Source of the DNA: DATKKX01 sp035542775
Lineage (GTDB): Bacteria > Planctomycetota > Phycisphaerae > UBA1845 > UTPLA1
NCBI GenBank assembly: GCA_035542775.1
Contig: DATKKX010000330.1
Location: 1 to 16,083, forward strand
Length of the DNA: 16,083 nt
Direction: 5' to 3'
In this document: positions 1-6,352 of the stretch, piece by piece
Position numbering within the stretch: position 1 is the stretch's first letter
How the letters are laid out: each line of letters begins with the position of its first letter
Made by a program: the position numbers and the translations under genes
Notes under the pieces: model-generated
Told to the model about the DNA's origin: nothing
Databases searched by the model: none
Seen by the model: the letters and a program-made list of their open reading frames with translations, nothing else

Positions 1-95
1 CACGTCGTACAATCCGCCGTTCTCCCGGCCAGGTCCGGGGACGGCAAAGGACCGCTAAAGGGATAGATGCCGACGCGTAAGTGCTCAGATTGAGC

Positions 96-124
96 GTGAC
101 AACGCCCGATACAGAGTCTAGACT
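96..124 (+). promoter_or_regulatory. Putative sigma70-type promoter with overlapping palindrome
   Basis: GTGACA (96-101, five of six match the -35 consensus) is followed after 17 bases by TAGACT (119-124, four of six match the -10 consensus). Transcription would start near base 131, about 60 bases before the ATG at 192. A perfect 12-base palindrome, GAGTCTAGACTC (114-125), covers the -10 box and could be a repressor site. The promoter is called from sequence only and palindromes of this length can occur by chance. Confidence 0.35.
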
Positions 125-191
125 CCGCCCCGTGGACGGACCCACTCGAACACGTCCGCCCGTCAGCGACAGGAGAGCAGGGCAGACCACC

Positions 192-1274
192 ATGAGCAAG
201 ACCATTTCAGCATTCGCCATTCTGATCTGGGTCGTCGGATGTCAGTCATCGTTCCAGGGCCGGCCGCAAGACGAGGTGAGGCTCAGTGAGCGCCTGAACG
301 GAATCGAGCAGGCCCGACTTGCGGCGATGACCTCGGGCGATCGGGCCTCCGAGGCGGGGACTCGGAGCCAGGGGCGCGGCCTGGTCATGGCCAATCGCGG
401 TATTTCGGGCTCGGGCGTAGTGTCGGGTGCGCGCGGCGAGATCGCGTCGGATGCCGTGCCGACGCTGGGCGATCTGGCCCCGGAAGGTTACGCCCAGGAG
501 AGTGAGGGCGGGACTGAAGTCTCGGCGGGCGAGGACGAGCGGGCGGAGAAGTATCTGCACAAGCCGCCCCTGCCGACTTTCTGGGAGAACGTGAAGCGCG
601 ATGTGCAGGACATCCCACACGACTTGTGGCATGACACCAAGCGCGTCTATACCAATCCGGTTAGCGTGGCCATCCTCGCGGCGGGCGTGGGCGGTTCGAT
701 GGCGGTCAAGGAGTCGGGGCCTGACGACACTATTGAGGACCATTACCGCCCGGGCCATCACACTTTTTCGGAGGGCTGGCGCAACTTCTTTGATGCCTAC
801 GGTAATCCCGGCACGCACTTCGCGATCGCCGGGGCGTGGTATGCCCTCGGCGAGCAGTTGCAGGACGACAAGACCTACAACGTGAGCAAGACGCTGGCCA
901 GTGCCCTGATCATCAACGGCCTCACGACGTATGTGGGTCAGGCGGCCAGTTGGGATCGGGCGCCCAATGGTTCGTGGGGCACGTGGCCGTCGGGTCATAC
1001 TTCCAGCAGCTTCTGCATCGCGAGCGTGATGGACGAGGCCTATGGGCACGTCGTCGGCATCCCCATGTACGGGTTGGCGACATTGGTCGCGATGGAGCGG
1101 CTGGACGATCGAAACCACTATTTCTCAGACGTGGTCATGGGCGGCGTGCTCGGTCTGGTCGTCGGGCACTCGGTTGCCTCCGGGCGGGACCCCGAGTTCT
1201 TCGGCTGGAAGATACTTCCCTATGCCAACCCCGAGGGAGGCGCAGGCGTCGCATTTCTCAAATCCACGCAGTGA
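192..1274 (+). CDS. PAP2-family phosphatase, predicted lipoprotein
   Basis: A 360-residue protein of the type 2 phosphatidic acid phosphatase (PAP2) superfamily, which dephosphorylates lipid phosphates or pyrophosphates at the membrane or in the periplasm. The ATG at 192 is preferred over the in-frame start at 81: it has an AGGAG upstream (about 15 bases) and begins a short signal peptide ending in the lipobox VVGC, with Cys17 as lipidation site. The PAP2 motifs are visible. PSGH is at 266-269. The third motif R-x5-H-x3-D is R303, H309, D313. A degenerate first motif is DRAPNG (255-260), without the usual upstream Lys. Several hydrophobic stretches (about residues 155-350) fit the helical PAP2 core; residues 18-130 are variable and probably disordered. 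The stop is one base from the convergent flavoprotein gene. Catalytic residues are present, so activity is likely; the substrate is unknown. Confidence 0.88.
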   Translation: MSKTISAFAILIWVVGCQSSFQGRPQDEVRLSERLNGIEQARLAAMTSGDRASEAGTRSQGRGLVMANRGISGSGVVSGARGEIASDAVPTLGDLAPEGYAQESEGGTEVSAGEDERAEKYLHKPPLPTFWENVKRDVQDIPHDLWHDTKRVYTNPVSVAILAAGVGGSMAVKESGPDDTIEDHYRPGHHTFSEGWRNFFDAYGNPGTHFAIAGAWYALGEQLQDDKTYNVSKTLASALIINGLTTYVGQAASWDRAPNGSWGTWPSGHTSSSFCIASVMDEAYGHVVGIPMYGLATLVAMERLDDRNHYFSDVVMGGVLGLVVGHSVASGRDPEFFGWKILPYANPEGGAGVAFLKSTQ

Positions 1275-1275
1275 G

Positions 1276-1863
1276 CTAATTCGCGCTTTTGGCCAGGCGG
1301 CTGCCGAAGGCCCGGGCGCGGGTGGTGAGTTTCTTGTCGGCCGAGAGGCTGTTGGGAGTACCGGCGTTCGCGGCCACCAGGGCGCCCAGCCACCTGGCCC
1401 TGCTGAACCTGGCGATCCGCCTGCAGGTCTCCGTTATCAGATCAGCGCCGTCGTTCTCATCGCCGCCCGCGGTGATGACCGCCGCCATCTTGTGCCCCTG
1501 GAGGAGGCTCTTGAGCTTGCCATCCTTGCTGAACTTGAATGTGCAGAAGAAACGGTCCATGGCGATCTTGAGGGGCCAAGCAGGCGACCAGCAAAAGACC
1601 GGCGTGGCCCAGACGACCACATCGGCTTTCATTGCCTTGTCGATGACCGACTGCATTGCATCCTTGACGACGCAGCCGGGCTTGTCTTTTTCCTTTTGAC
1701 ATGCGAAGCACTCCAGGCAGCCCGAGATGTTCTTCAAATGTGAGAGCTGCACGGTTTCCGTCCGGGCCCCGGCTTTCCTGGCTGCAGCCAGCACGATTTC
1801 CAGGACGGCGTGAGTGTTGCCATTGGGTCGCGGACTGCCCTGCAAGGCGAGTATCTTCACCAT
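1276..1863 (-). CDS. NADPH-dependent FMN reductase / flavodoxin-fold protein
   Basis: A 195-residue flavodoxin-fold protein of the FMN_red / multimeric flavodoxin (WrbA-like, COG0655) group; such proteins bind FMN and move electrons from NAD(P)H or ferredoxin to acceptors. The FMN-phosphate loop GSPRPNGNT is at residues 9-17 and ATPVFCWSPAWPLK (86-99) is the usual second flavin-contact loop. Between them lie four cysteines, C49, C52, C55 and C64 (C-x2-C-x2-C-x8-C), resembling the compact 4Fe-4S motif of iron-sulfur flavoproteins. The start at 1863 (ATG) has GGGAG six bases upstream and puts the beta-strand MVKILALQGS at the N-terminus as in the family; an upstream extension to 2166 is rejected. 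It converges on the PAP2 gene with one base between the stops and diverges from the zinc-ribbon gene. Physiological partner unknown. Confidence 0.88.
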   Translation of the reverse strand: MVKILALQGSPRPNGNTHAVLEIVLAAARKAGARTETVQLSHLKNISGCLECFACQKEKDKPGCVVKDAMQSVIDKAMKADVVVWATPVFCWSPAWPLKIAMDRFFCTFKFSKDGKLKSLLQGHKMAAVITAGGDENDGADLITETCRRIARFSRARWLGALVAANAGTPNSLSADKKLTTRARAFGSRLAKSAN

Positions 1864-2113
1864 ACATGTCTCCCTGGCGGCGATTGACCTCGTCGCCGAT
1901 CGGTCCGAAGCATAACCGGCTTCGCCCTGGTTCGCGATCGTTCCGACGTTCGATGAGCGGGCGGTTCTGCGCAGCAAAGGGACGATTTTTTCCGCGCGGG
2001 GCGGAGATTTCTCGGTCTTCGGCGGCCGCGCGAGGGCGCGGGCTGCTACGTTGGTTGCGGCGGTATCGCGCCGGGGTACAATCCCTGCCGTCACGTTTCC
2101 AGGAGCCAGTGTC

Positions 2114-2770
2114 ATGAACTGCCCCCGCTGCAACGCCGTTATTGATGCCGACAGCAAGTTCTGCAAATTATGCGGCGCGACCGCTGAGGCCGGCGGCGCC
2201 GGCGCAACCTCGGCGGAGGTTCTTCAGGCGGCCACATCGAAGGCCGGTCCGGGCGAAAGGGGTCCTGACATCTATCGCGACCCGAAATTTGAGAAACAGG
2301 TGTGGGAGGGGCGTCCGGCGTGGCGATCCTACTGGGGCCTGTGGGTGCTGTGGGCGGCCATCAGCCTCATCTGCATCATCGCCACTTATCGCTGGTCGAA
2401 CAACGATTCTGTGAGGTGGGCCATTCTGCTGCTGGCAGCGGGGGCGGCGGTGGCCATCTTCATCCGGGAGGCCCTGCAGGTTTTGAGCCTGCGATATCGC
2501 CTCACCACGCAACGGCTCTTCATCCACAAGGGCATCATTACCCGCGTGACCGACCAGTTGGAACTGGTTCGGGTGGACGACGTCAGGCTGCGTCAGGGCA
2601 TCATCGACCGCATCGTCAACACGGGAGACGTCGAGGTGATCGGGACGGACAACACCGATCCGGATATCACGCTGGAATCCATCCAGGCCCCCGCAGAGGT
2701 TGCCGAGGCCCTCCGGGCACACGTCCGGGGCGTCCGTTCCAAGGGGACTCTGTTCGTTGAGAACGTTTGA
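2114..2770 (+). CDS. Zinc-ribbon and bacterial PH-domain membrane protein
   Basis: A 218-residue protein. The N-terminus is a zinc ribbon with C3-x2-C6 and C17-x2-C20. A flexible Ala/Gly-rich linker follows (about 21-60), then two hydrophobic segments (about 73-92 and 101-118) likely to form a membrane hairpin, then a bacterial PH domain (bPH_2, formerly DUF304; about 125-205) with the family-typical stretch YRLTTQRLFIHKGIITR and the later IGTDNTDPDI. The ATG at 2114 is chosen because AGGAG lies nine bases upstream and the zinc ribbon begins there. Both the ribbon and the PH domain are predicted to be cytoplasmic. bPH_2 proteins are poorly characterised; a scaffold or envelope-associated role is only a guess. 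It is probably monocistronic, with the lipoprotein trio converging on it 39 bases downstream. Confidence 0.85.
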   Translation: MNCPRCNAVIDADSKFCKLCGATAEAGGAGATSAEVLQAATSKAGPGERGPDIYRDPKFEKQVWEGRPAWRSYWGLWVLWAAISLICIIATYRWSNNDSVRWAILLLAAGAAVAIFIREALQVLSLRYRLTTQRLFIHKGIITRVTDQLELVRVDDVRLRQGIIDRIVNTGDVEVIGTDNTDPDITLESIQAPAEVAEALRAHVRGVRSKGTLFVENV

Positions 2771-2804
2771 GGACGGCTGGATGCAGTTGTCCGCCAAGCC
2801 GTGG

Positions 2805-2819
2805 CCGGCTCACAGCCGG
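2805..2819 (-). terminator. Hairpin between convergent genes
   Basis: CCGGCT-CAC-AGCCGG forms a perfect six-base-pair stem with a three-base loop, in the gap between the zinc-ribbon/PH gene and the convergent lipoprotein gene. It overlaps the latter's stop codon. Neither side carries a T-run, so it is at best a weak or accessory terminator. Confidence 0.25.
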
Positions 2820-3025
2820 AGCACATTCTGGATGATCGTGTTCGCCGCCGTCAGCACTGTGGTGTTGACCAGCGCCTGGAGCTCGAAGTTCAGGGCGCCG
2901 AGGATGTCGGGAAAGCAGCCCGTTACCTGAAAGAGCGGCAGCGCGGCCAGCGTCAGAATCACCGGTTTCCACATCCGACTCCGCCAGAAGACGAGCAACT
3001 TGCTGCGTTCAGCCGATCGTGGCAT
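2810..3025 (-). CDS. Small lipoprotein, third of a tandem trio (copy C)
   Basis: A 71-residue predicted lipoprotein of unknown function. A basic N-terminus (RSAERSKLLVFWRSR) is followed by a hydrophobic segment and a lipobox-like ending FQVTGC with Cys37. The mature part is only about 35 residues: CFPD, then a Thr/Asn-rich hydrophobic helix ending TIIQNVLRL. It resembles the two genes upstream in layout: basic leader, LP-x-F/L-x-Q before the Gly-Cys, Pro-Asp after it, then a Thr-rich helix containing Ile-Ile-Gln or similar. The start is the ATG at 3025, with GGAG nine bases upstream; an in-frame TTG at 3046, with GGAG only four to five bases upstream, would add seven residues. It follows copy B closely (about 33 bases) and is probably cotranscribed with it. 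Confidence 0.6.
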   Translation of the reverse strand: MPRSAERSKLLVFWRSRMWKPVILTLAALPLFQVTGCFPDILGALNFELQALVNTTVLTAANTIIQNVLRL

Positions 3026-3058
3026 GGCCGGCGTCTCCGTCGTCAATGAACTCCGGAA

Positions 3059-3256
3059 TCAAGCGACTCCGAACAGGGTGTTGAAGAACTGGGCGGTAAC
3101 CGTTTGGACGATTACCGCCGTCGTCAAGAGTATGTTCTCGGCTGTGACTTCCTTGAAGGCGCCGTCGGGCAGGCAGCCGACCGCCTGGTAGAGGAAGAGG
3201 ACCGGTAACAACTTGCCAAGGGCGACGAGCTTCCAGGGGCGCCGGGTGGTTTTCAA
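3059..3256 (-). CDS. Small lipoprotein, second of a tandem trio (copy B)
   Basis: A 65-residue predicted lipoprotein of unknown function. I start it at a TTG (3256) because GGGAG lies seven bases upstream and the leader then begins MKTTRRPWKLVALGKLLP, matching the neighbouring copies; an in-frame start at 3334 would add 26 residues unlike any signal peptide. The hydrophobic segment ends in YQAVGC (Cys28), followed by LPDG and a mature part of 37 residues dominated by a hydrophobic, Thr-rich helix (ILLTTAVIVQTVTAQFFNTL). Copies A and C share this plan, so the three probably arose by tandem duplication followed by strong divergence. The helix could lie in or on a membrane. Function cannot be inferred. 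Confidence 0.58.
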   Translation of the reverse strand: MKTTRRPWKLVALGKLLPVLFLYQAVGCLPDGAFKEVTAENILLTTAVIVQTVTAQFFNTLFGVA

Positions 3257-3263
3257 GACAAGT

Positions 3264-3268
3264 CTCCC
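3264..3268 (-). promoter_or_regulatory. Ribosome binding site deciding a TTG start
   Basis: On the minus strand GGGAG lies seven bases before the TTG at 3256. The spacing is ideal and no comparable site precedes the longer start at 3334, which supports TTG initiation for lipoprotein copy B. Confidence 0.5.
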
Positions 3269-3370
3269 ACTTGCAGATCGGGGCCGGCAGCGGCGCTCGA
3301 TGCACTCATGCACGGTGACCCAATCCCGCGTCATGGCCGCGACCGGGACATGCTACCGACTCTTGATCGC

Positions 3371-3640
3371 CTATGCGAGCCAGCGGTGCAAGTTTTCGAA
3401 GACCGCCTGGACCACCGGCTGCGTGGTCGAGCTGCTTTCCGTGGATTGCAGCGAGAGGAAGAACGCGTTGATGACGGCTGAGGTCAGCGTCGTCAGAGCC
3501 GTCTCAATGCCGGTCAACGCCGTATTCCGCACCTCGGGATCACAGCCGGACAGGTTGACTTGCAGGGCCAGCCCGCCAGCGAGGAAAGGCGCCCATCGCT
3601 TGGCGAAAAGGAGCCAGGATTTCGGTCGACGCCGCTTCAT
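3371..3640 (-). CDS. Small lipoprotein, first of a tandem trio (copy A)
   Basis: An 89-residue predicted lipoprotein of unknown function and the promoter-proximal gene of a three-gene cluster. The ATG at 3640 has AAGGAG six bases upstream, the best ribosome binding site of the trio. The leader MKRRRPKSWLLFAKRW is strongly basic, followed by a hydrophobic core and NLSGC (Cys33), then DPE. The mature part (56 residues) has a Thr-rich helix (IETALTTLTSAVINAFF), a Ser/Thr linker, and a second short helix, PVVQAVFENLHRWLA. It is longer than its two neighbours but keeps their order of elements. Genes A, B and C lie on one strand with short gaps and likely form an operon. A CACCT-GCC-AGGTG inverted repeat at 3691-3703, 50 bases upstream, is a possible operator. 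Confidence 0.65.
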   Translation of the reverse strand: MKRRRPKSWLLFAKRWAPFLAGGLALQVNLSGCDPEVRNTALTGIETALTTLTSAVINAFFLSLQSTESSSTTQPVVQAVFENLHRWLA

Positions 3641-3841
3641 CGAATTCTCCTTCGGAGTGTGGCCGCGAGGATACCGAGCGTCTCCAAAAGCACCTGCCAG
3701 GTGAGAAATCCGTTCCGCCCCGGCGGGTCCGTCCGGCTAGTTGGGACAGACCGTACCCTTGAGGGAAACATTTCAAGCCGTTTTTCCGTCCTCGCCCCCG
3801 CGTGTTGCATGCCGGAAAGTGGGCGGCCTGGGATGAATTCC

Positions 3842-5056
3842 CTAACGCGTCTTACACATCGGTTGGGTATGGAGTTGCGGTTTAGCTATGAGTTCTCGGC
3901 CTACTTCTCCGGCGGCGCAGAAACTGCCGGTGGCGAGGCGTTGGATTCGTTGACCCAGAAGACACAGCACCTCATAGGGGATGGTCTCCAGGCGTCTGGC
4001 GATGGCCCAGACGGAATTGGGGCGATCCAGGGCATCGTCGATCAGGGTGATCTCGTGCCCCGGCTCAAGCGGTTCAAGATCGGTAAGATCCAGAGCCAGT
4101 TGATCCATGCTGACACGTCCGATTACCGGCGCGTCGCCCACCGGCGTGGTCACCACCGAGGCGTTGGACAAGGCCCGCACATAGCCGTCGCAGTAGCCGA
4201 TGGGCACGATGCCCAGCCGCGTCCGTCGTTTGGTGGTGAAGGTCTGGCCGTATCCCACGCAGTGGCCGACGGGGAGATCCTTGACCGTGGTCAGGTGTGA
4301 GACGAGCCGCATGATCGGTTTGAGGTCGATCCTGCCAAACAGGTGCTCAGCCGGCGGGTGGCCGTACAAGGCCAGACCGGGCCGCACCATGTCGAAGTGA
4401 GCTTCAGGCATCGAAATCGTCGCCGCGCTGTTGGCCATGTGGCGGACGATGCCGGGGGGCAGCAGGCCGCCGAGATCAGCCAAGACGTTGTTGAAGGTAG
4501 CGAGCTGGCTGGCGGCCAAGTCGTGATTCTGTATGTCGGCGGTGGCGAAATGCGAGTAAATCCCCGTCAACCGGAGGCTTGGGGTCGCCATCACCGCTTT
4601 GACGAGGTCGGCGGCCTCATTGGGCAGGCAGCCGATGCGGCCCATGCCGGTGTCCACTTTGATGTGGACATCGACGCATGACTCAAGGTCGATCTTCGCC
4701 AGGGTGGCGAGGGCTTCCCGATCGGCGATGGTGAGCGCGGGCTTGTACTTGATGATGGCGCGGACGCGTTCCCGGCGCTCCCGGGGGTCGGCCACGGCGA
4801 GGGGGTTGCCGAGCACGAGGATTGACCGCTGCCAGCCTGCCAGACGCAGATCGACGGCCTCCTGGAGGGTGGCGACGGCGGCGAACTCGGCGCCGGCGGC
4901 CTGCAACACAGGGGCTACGATGGCGATGGCATGGCCGTAGGCATCGCCCTTGAGCATGGCGCACAGCATGACGTTCGGCTGGCAGCAGGCGCGGACAGCC
5001 CGATAGTTGTGGACAAGACGATCCGTATCAATCATCGCAAGGATGTCTGAATGCAT
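3842..5056 (-). CDS. alr: Alanine racemase
   Basis: A 404-residue fold-type III PLP enzyme that interconverts L- and D-alanine in the cytoplasm to supply D-alanine for peptidoglycan. The N-terminal TIM barrel carries the PLP lysine in MLKGDAYGH (K36); the stretch HIKVDTGMGRIG (131-142) includes the conserved Arg140, and HMANSAA (206-212) contacts the PLP phosphate. The C-terminal beta domain has VGYGQTF with the second catalytic base Tyr269, then IGYCDGY (286-292) and the substrate-loop SMDQ (316-319). Length is close to the family norm of about 360-390, with roughly 25 extra residues after the last recognisable motif (LLGQRIQR). The start at 5056 lacks a clear Shine-Dalgarno; an alternative ATG at 5035 would lose seven residues. 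A sigma70-like promoter lies upstream in the gap. All catalytic residues are present, so it should be active. Its presence agrees with a peptidoglycan-containing organism. Confidence 0.96.
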   Translation of the reverse strand: MHSDILAMIDTDRLVHNYRAVRACCQPNVMLCAMLKGDAYGHAIAIVAPVLQAAGAEFAAVATLQEAVDLRLAGWQRSILVLGNPLAVADPRERRERVRAIIKYKPALTIADREALATLAKIDLESCVDVHIKVDTGMGRIGCLPNEAADLVKAVMATPSLRLTGIYSHFATADIQNHDLAASQLATFNNVLADLGGLLPPGIVRHMANSAATISMPEAHFDMVRPGLALYGHPPAEHLFGRIDLKPIMRLVSHLTTVKDLPVGHCVGYGQTFTTKRRTRLGIVPIGYCDGYVRALSNASVVTTPVGDAPVIGRVSMDQLALDLTDLEPLEPGHEITLIDDALDRPNSVWAIARRLETIPYEVLCLLGQRIQRLATGSFCAAGEVGRELIAKPQLHTQPMCKTR

Positions 5057-5140
5057 GGGGGACTTTCAACGTTCCGCGGCAGTCGGCCGCCGGCTTCCAT
5101 CCGTGTTGTACGCCGGGGGGCCAACGGTTGTCCGGGCACC

Positions 5141-5168
5141 AGTATACTCATTCATCGGCGGATGGCAA
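5141..5168 (-). promoter_or_regulatory. Putative sigma70-type promoter of alr
   Basis: Read on the minus strand: TTGCCA (5168-5163, five of six to consensus), 16-base spacer, TATACT (5146-5141, five of six). The start point would be near 5134, giving a 5' untranslated region of about 78 bases before the alr start at 5056. It is the best-matching promoter seen in the window and implies alr is transcribed independently of the lipoprotein gene upstream. Confidence 0.5.
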
Positions 5169-5265
5169 TTTCCTCCCACTGTCGACCGCGCGGCATATGC
5201 GCAGGCCGGCCGGTCCTGAAGTAACATGGGAGAATGTGCTCTCTCCGTCCGACCGTAAACATTTA

Positions 5266-5508
5266 CTACCACTCGCCGCCGGCGAATGGATACAGCCTCT
5301 GCAAATATGACGAGCAGGTCAGCATCATCACGGGATCGCCGGCGACCGACGTGAAGGTGGCTGAAAACGCGTTGACGTCGTAGTTGTCATCCTGGGTGAA
5401 ACTCCCGTCGCCGTTCGTGTCATACTGGGCCAGCGGACATGTGCCGCATCCAAACAGCAGCATCGCGGACACCGCGACCAACGCCGCCAGTGAGATGGTC
5501 TTGAACAT
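5266..5508 (-). CDS. Small lipoprotein with one EF-hand (dockerin-like) loop
   Basis: An 80-residue predicted lipoprotein. The ATG at 5508 has AGGAG nine bases upstream and starts a classical signal peptide, MFKTISLAALVAVSAMLLFGC, with Cys21 in the lipobox. After GTCPLAQ comes a full 12-residue EF-hand loop, DTNGDGSFTQDD (30-41), with Asp/Asn/Asp/Ser at positions 1, 3, 5 and 7 and Asp at 12. One such loop is half of a type I dockerin; here it stands alone, followed by about 39 residues (VNAFSATFTSVAG...) with one further Cys. It could bind calcium on the cell surface. Dockerin-like repeats are abundant in planctomycete secreted proteins, but usually at the C-terminus of large ones. Partner and function unknown. 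Confidence 0.7.
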   Translation of the reverse strand: MFKTISLAALVAVSAMLLFGCGTCPLAQYDTNGDGSFTQDDNYDVNAFSATFTSVAGDPVMMLTCSSYLQRLYPFAGGEW

Positions 5509-5760
5509 GGTTCTATGCTCCTGCCGTGGCGTGCGAAAGGCTCTGGAGCGCAAATGCTCCGCTCAGAGTCTACCTTGTTTGTCGTGTGTTCAATAGTGGA
5601 TGGTGAAGCGGTTGCTTGAGTACGGCTTGAGGCAGGGCACCGTTGTCCCGACGGGATTCAGGGAAGGGCAGGATCGGCACGCGGACACAGTCGTCAAAGG
5701 CCGGGATGTTCTCAGAGGTCCGTCCGGGACATGGATGCAGGAGCAGGGTTTTGGATTAGC

Positions 5761-5828
5761 ACGGCTCGGCGGGAGCCTCGCCCTCCCGGTATGGCACCGC
5801 TTTTTTGCAGCGGGTTTTGAACAGGGCT
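5761..5828 (+). repeat. Dispersed GC-rich repeat copy (also present near 10.4 kb)
   Basis: ACGG followed by a 22-base unit at 5765-5786, which begins CTCGGCGGGAGCCTCGCC, matches the three units at 10420-10485 with one mismatch. The similarity resumes in the tail: GCAGCGGG, a T-run and GAACAGGGCT (5807-5828) correspond to GCAGCGGG, a T-run and GAACAGTGGCT (10493-10520). So the two loci share a composite element, with one unit here and three there. The tail can fold CCGCT/AGCGG followed by GTTTT, a weak intrinsic-terminator shape on the plus strand. Confidence 0.7.
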
Positions 5829-5859
5829 CGCGCCAGCGTTCTTTGCAACGCGCGCAAAA

Positions 5860-5889
5860 AGAGAAACGCAGGTTTCCCTGCGTTTCTCT
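5860..5889 (-). terminator. Strong hairpin, probable intrinsic terminator
   Basis: AGAGAAACGCAGG (5860-5872) and CCTGCGTTTCTCT (5877-5889) form a perfect 13-base-pair stem with a four-base loop. On the minus strand the stem ends in a run of five T residues (bases 5860-5856 read backwards), then GCGCG, the layout of a rho-independent terminator. It lies about 200 bases downstream of the coiled-coil gene. On the plus strand the hairpin is followed by TCCTTCCCC and would terminate poorly. Confidence 0.6.
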
Positions 5890-6041
5890 CCTTCCCCTCC
5901 GAGACTCGTACAACGCCCGAGAGCGGGTCGAGTGTACTCATCTCGGATTCGATCCCATTTCTAACCGCCGTCCTCCCCCCGAAAGCCGGCGGCATATCGA
6001 ATCACATCCCCTTTGTGATTCGGCTGGGAACAAGCGGAACT

Positions 6042-6086
6042 GCCTGGCGAGCCCCGGATGATCGGGGCTCGCTATCCGGGCCAGGC
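6042..6086 (-). terminator. Nested hairpin right after the coiled-coil gene
   Basis: A nine-base-pair inner stem (CGAGCCCCG 6048-6056 with CGGGGCTCG 6063-6071, loop GATGAT) sits inside an outer six-base-pair stem (GCCTGG 6042-6047 with CCAGGC 6081-6086). It begins three bases after the stop of the 87-residue protein gene. No T-run follows, so it may protect the mRNA 3' end or act as a rho-assisted site instead of an intrinsic terminator. Confidence 0.4.
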
Positions 6087-6088
6087 GG

Positions 6089-6352
6089 TCAGGTACCGGG
6101 CTCCTCCTCCAACATCTTGCGAAGATAGTTGTTTTCCCGGCGGGTGGCCTCGAGATCGAAAAGCAGGTACTTGATCGAAAGCCGCAGGTAGTCGATCGAG
6201 TCCTGAAGGCTGGTGACGGTCTGCTTGAGCTTGCGGTGCCGCTCCTTGGTCTGTTCGGCGAGTGCCTCCAGCTTGGCTCTTTCATTCGCCGGTAGTGCTC
6301 CGATTTCCTGGACAAGCTCGGCGAGCTTCTGTTGGAATGTGTTCTCGTCCAT
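6089..6352 (-). CDS. Small coiled-coil protein of unknown function
   Basis: An 87-residue soluble protein with no signal peptide, membrane segment or cysteine. The N-terminal part (1-25, ending in LPANER) looks like a short helical cap. From about residue 26 to 82 the sequence is a nearly continuous charged helix with heptad spacing of hydrophobic residues (KLEALAEQTKERHRKLKQ, then SIDYLRLSIKYLLFDLEA, then ENNYLRKMLEEE), so a dimeric or oligomeric coiled coil is expected. Start at the ATG 6352, with GGAG four bases upstream in GTGGAGCGCA. Codon use and residue pattern look like a real, conserved gene. I have the impression of similar small proteins in other planctomycetes but cannot name a family. 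It stands alone, with hairpins downstream. Confidence 0.72.
   Translation of the reverse strand: MDENTFQQKLAELVQEIGALPANERAKLEALAEQTKERHRKLKQTVTSLQDSIDYLRLSIKYLLFDLEATRRENNYLRKMLEEEPGT

Larger units (their letters stand above)
5509..6088. other. 580-base intergenic region with repeat copy and hairpins
   Basis: No convincing gene. Open frames here run through repeats and have no family resemblance, signal or plausible ribosome binding site. The region holds a dispersed repeat copy (5761-5828), a strong hairpin (5860-5889), a second structured stretch just after the coiled-coil gene (6042-6086), and a weak CCGCCG/CGGCGG inverted repeat near 5965-5995. The promoter of the EF-hand lipoprotein should lie at its left end; TTGAAC and TAGACT, 15 bases apart on the minus strand near 5566-5592, are a weak candidate. 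Confidence 0.6.

Noticed and set aside
1864..2166. N-terminal extension of the flavoprotein to 2166
   Set aside because: The added 101 residues are Arg/Ala-rich with no flavodoxin homology, while the ATG at 1863 has GGGAG and begins the first beta strand. The extension would also overlap the divergent gene.
3560..4300. Plus-strand open frame across the alr 3' region
   Set aside because: It is a shadow of alr; its translation has no motif and its composition follows the opposite strand.
5066..5272. Small minus-strand open frame between the EF-hand lipoprotein and alr (possible leader peptide)
   Set aside because: It overlaps the predicted alr promoter, its internal ATG at the GATGAATGAG stretch lacks a properly spaced ribosome binding site, and the peptide has no recognisable feature.
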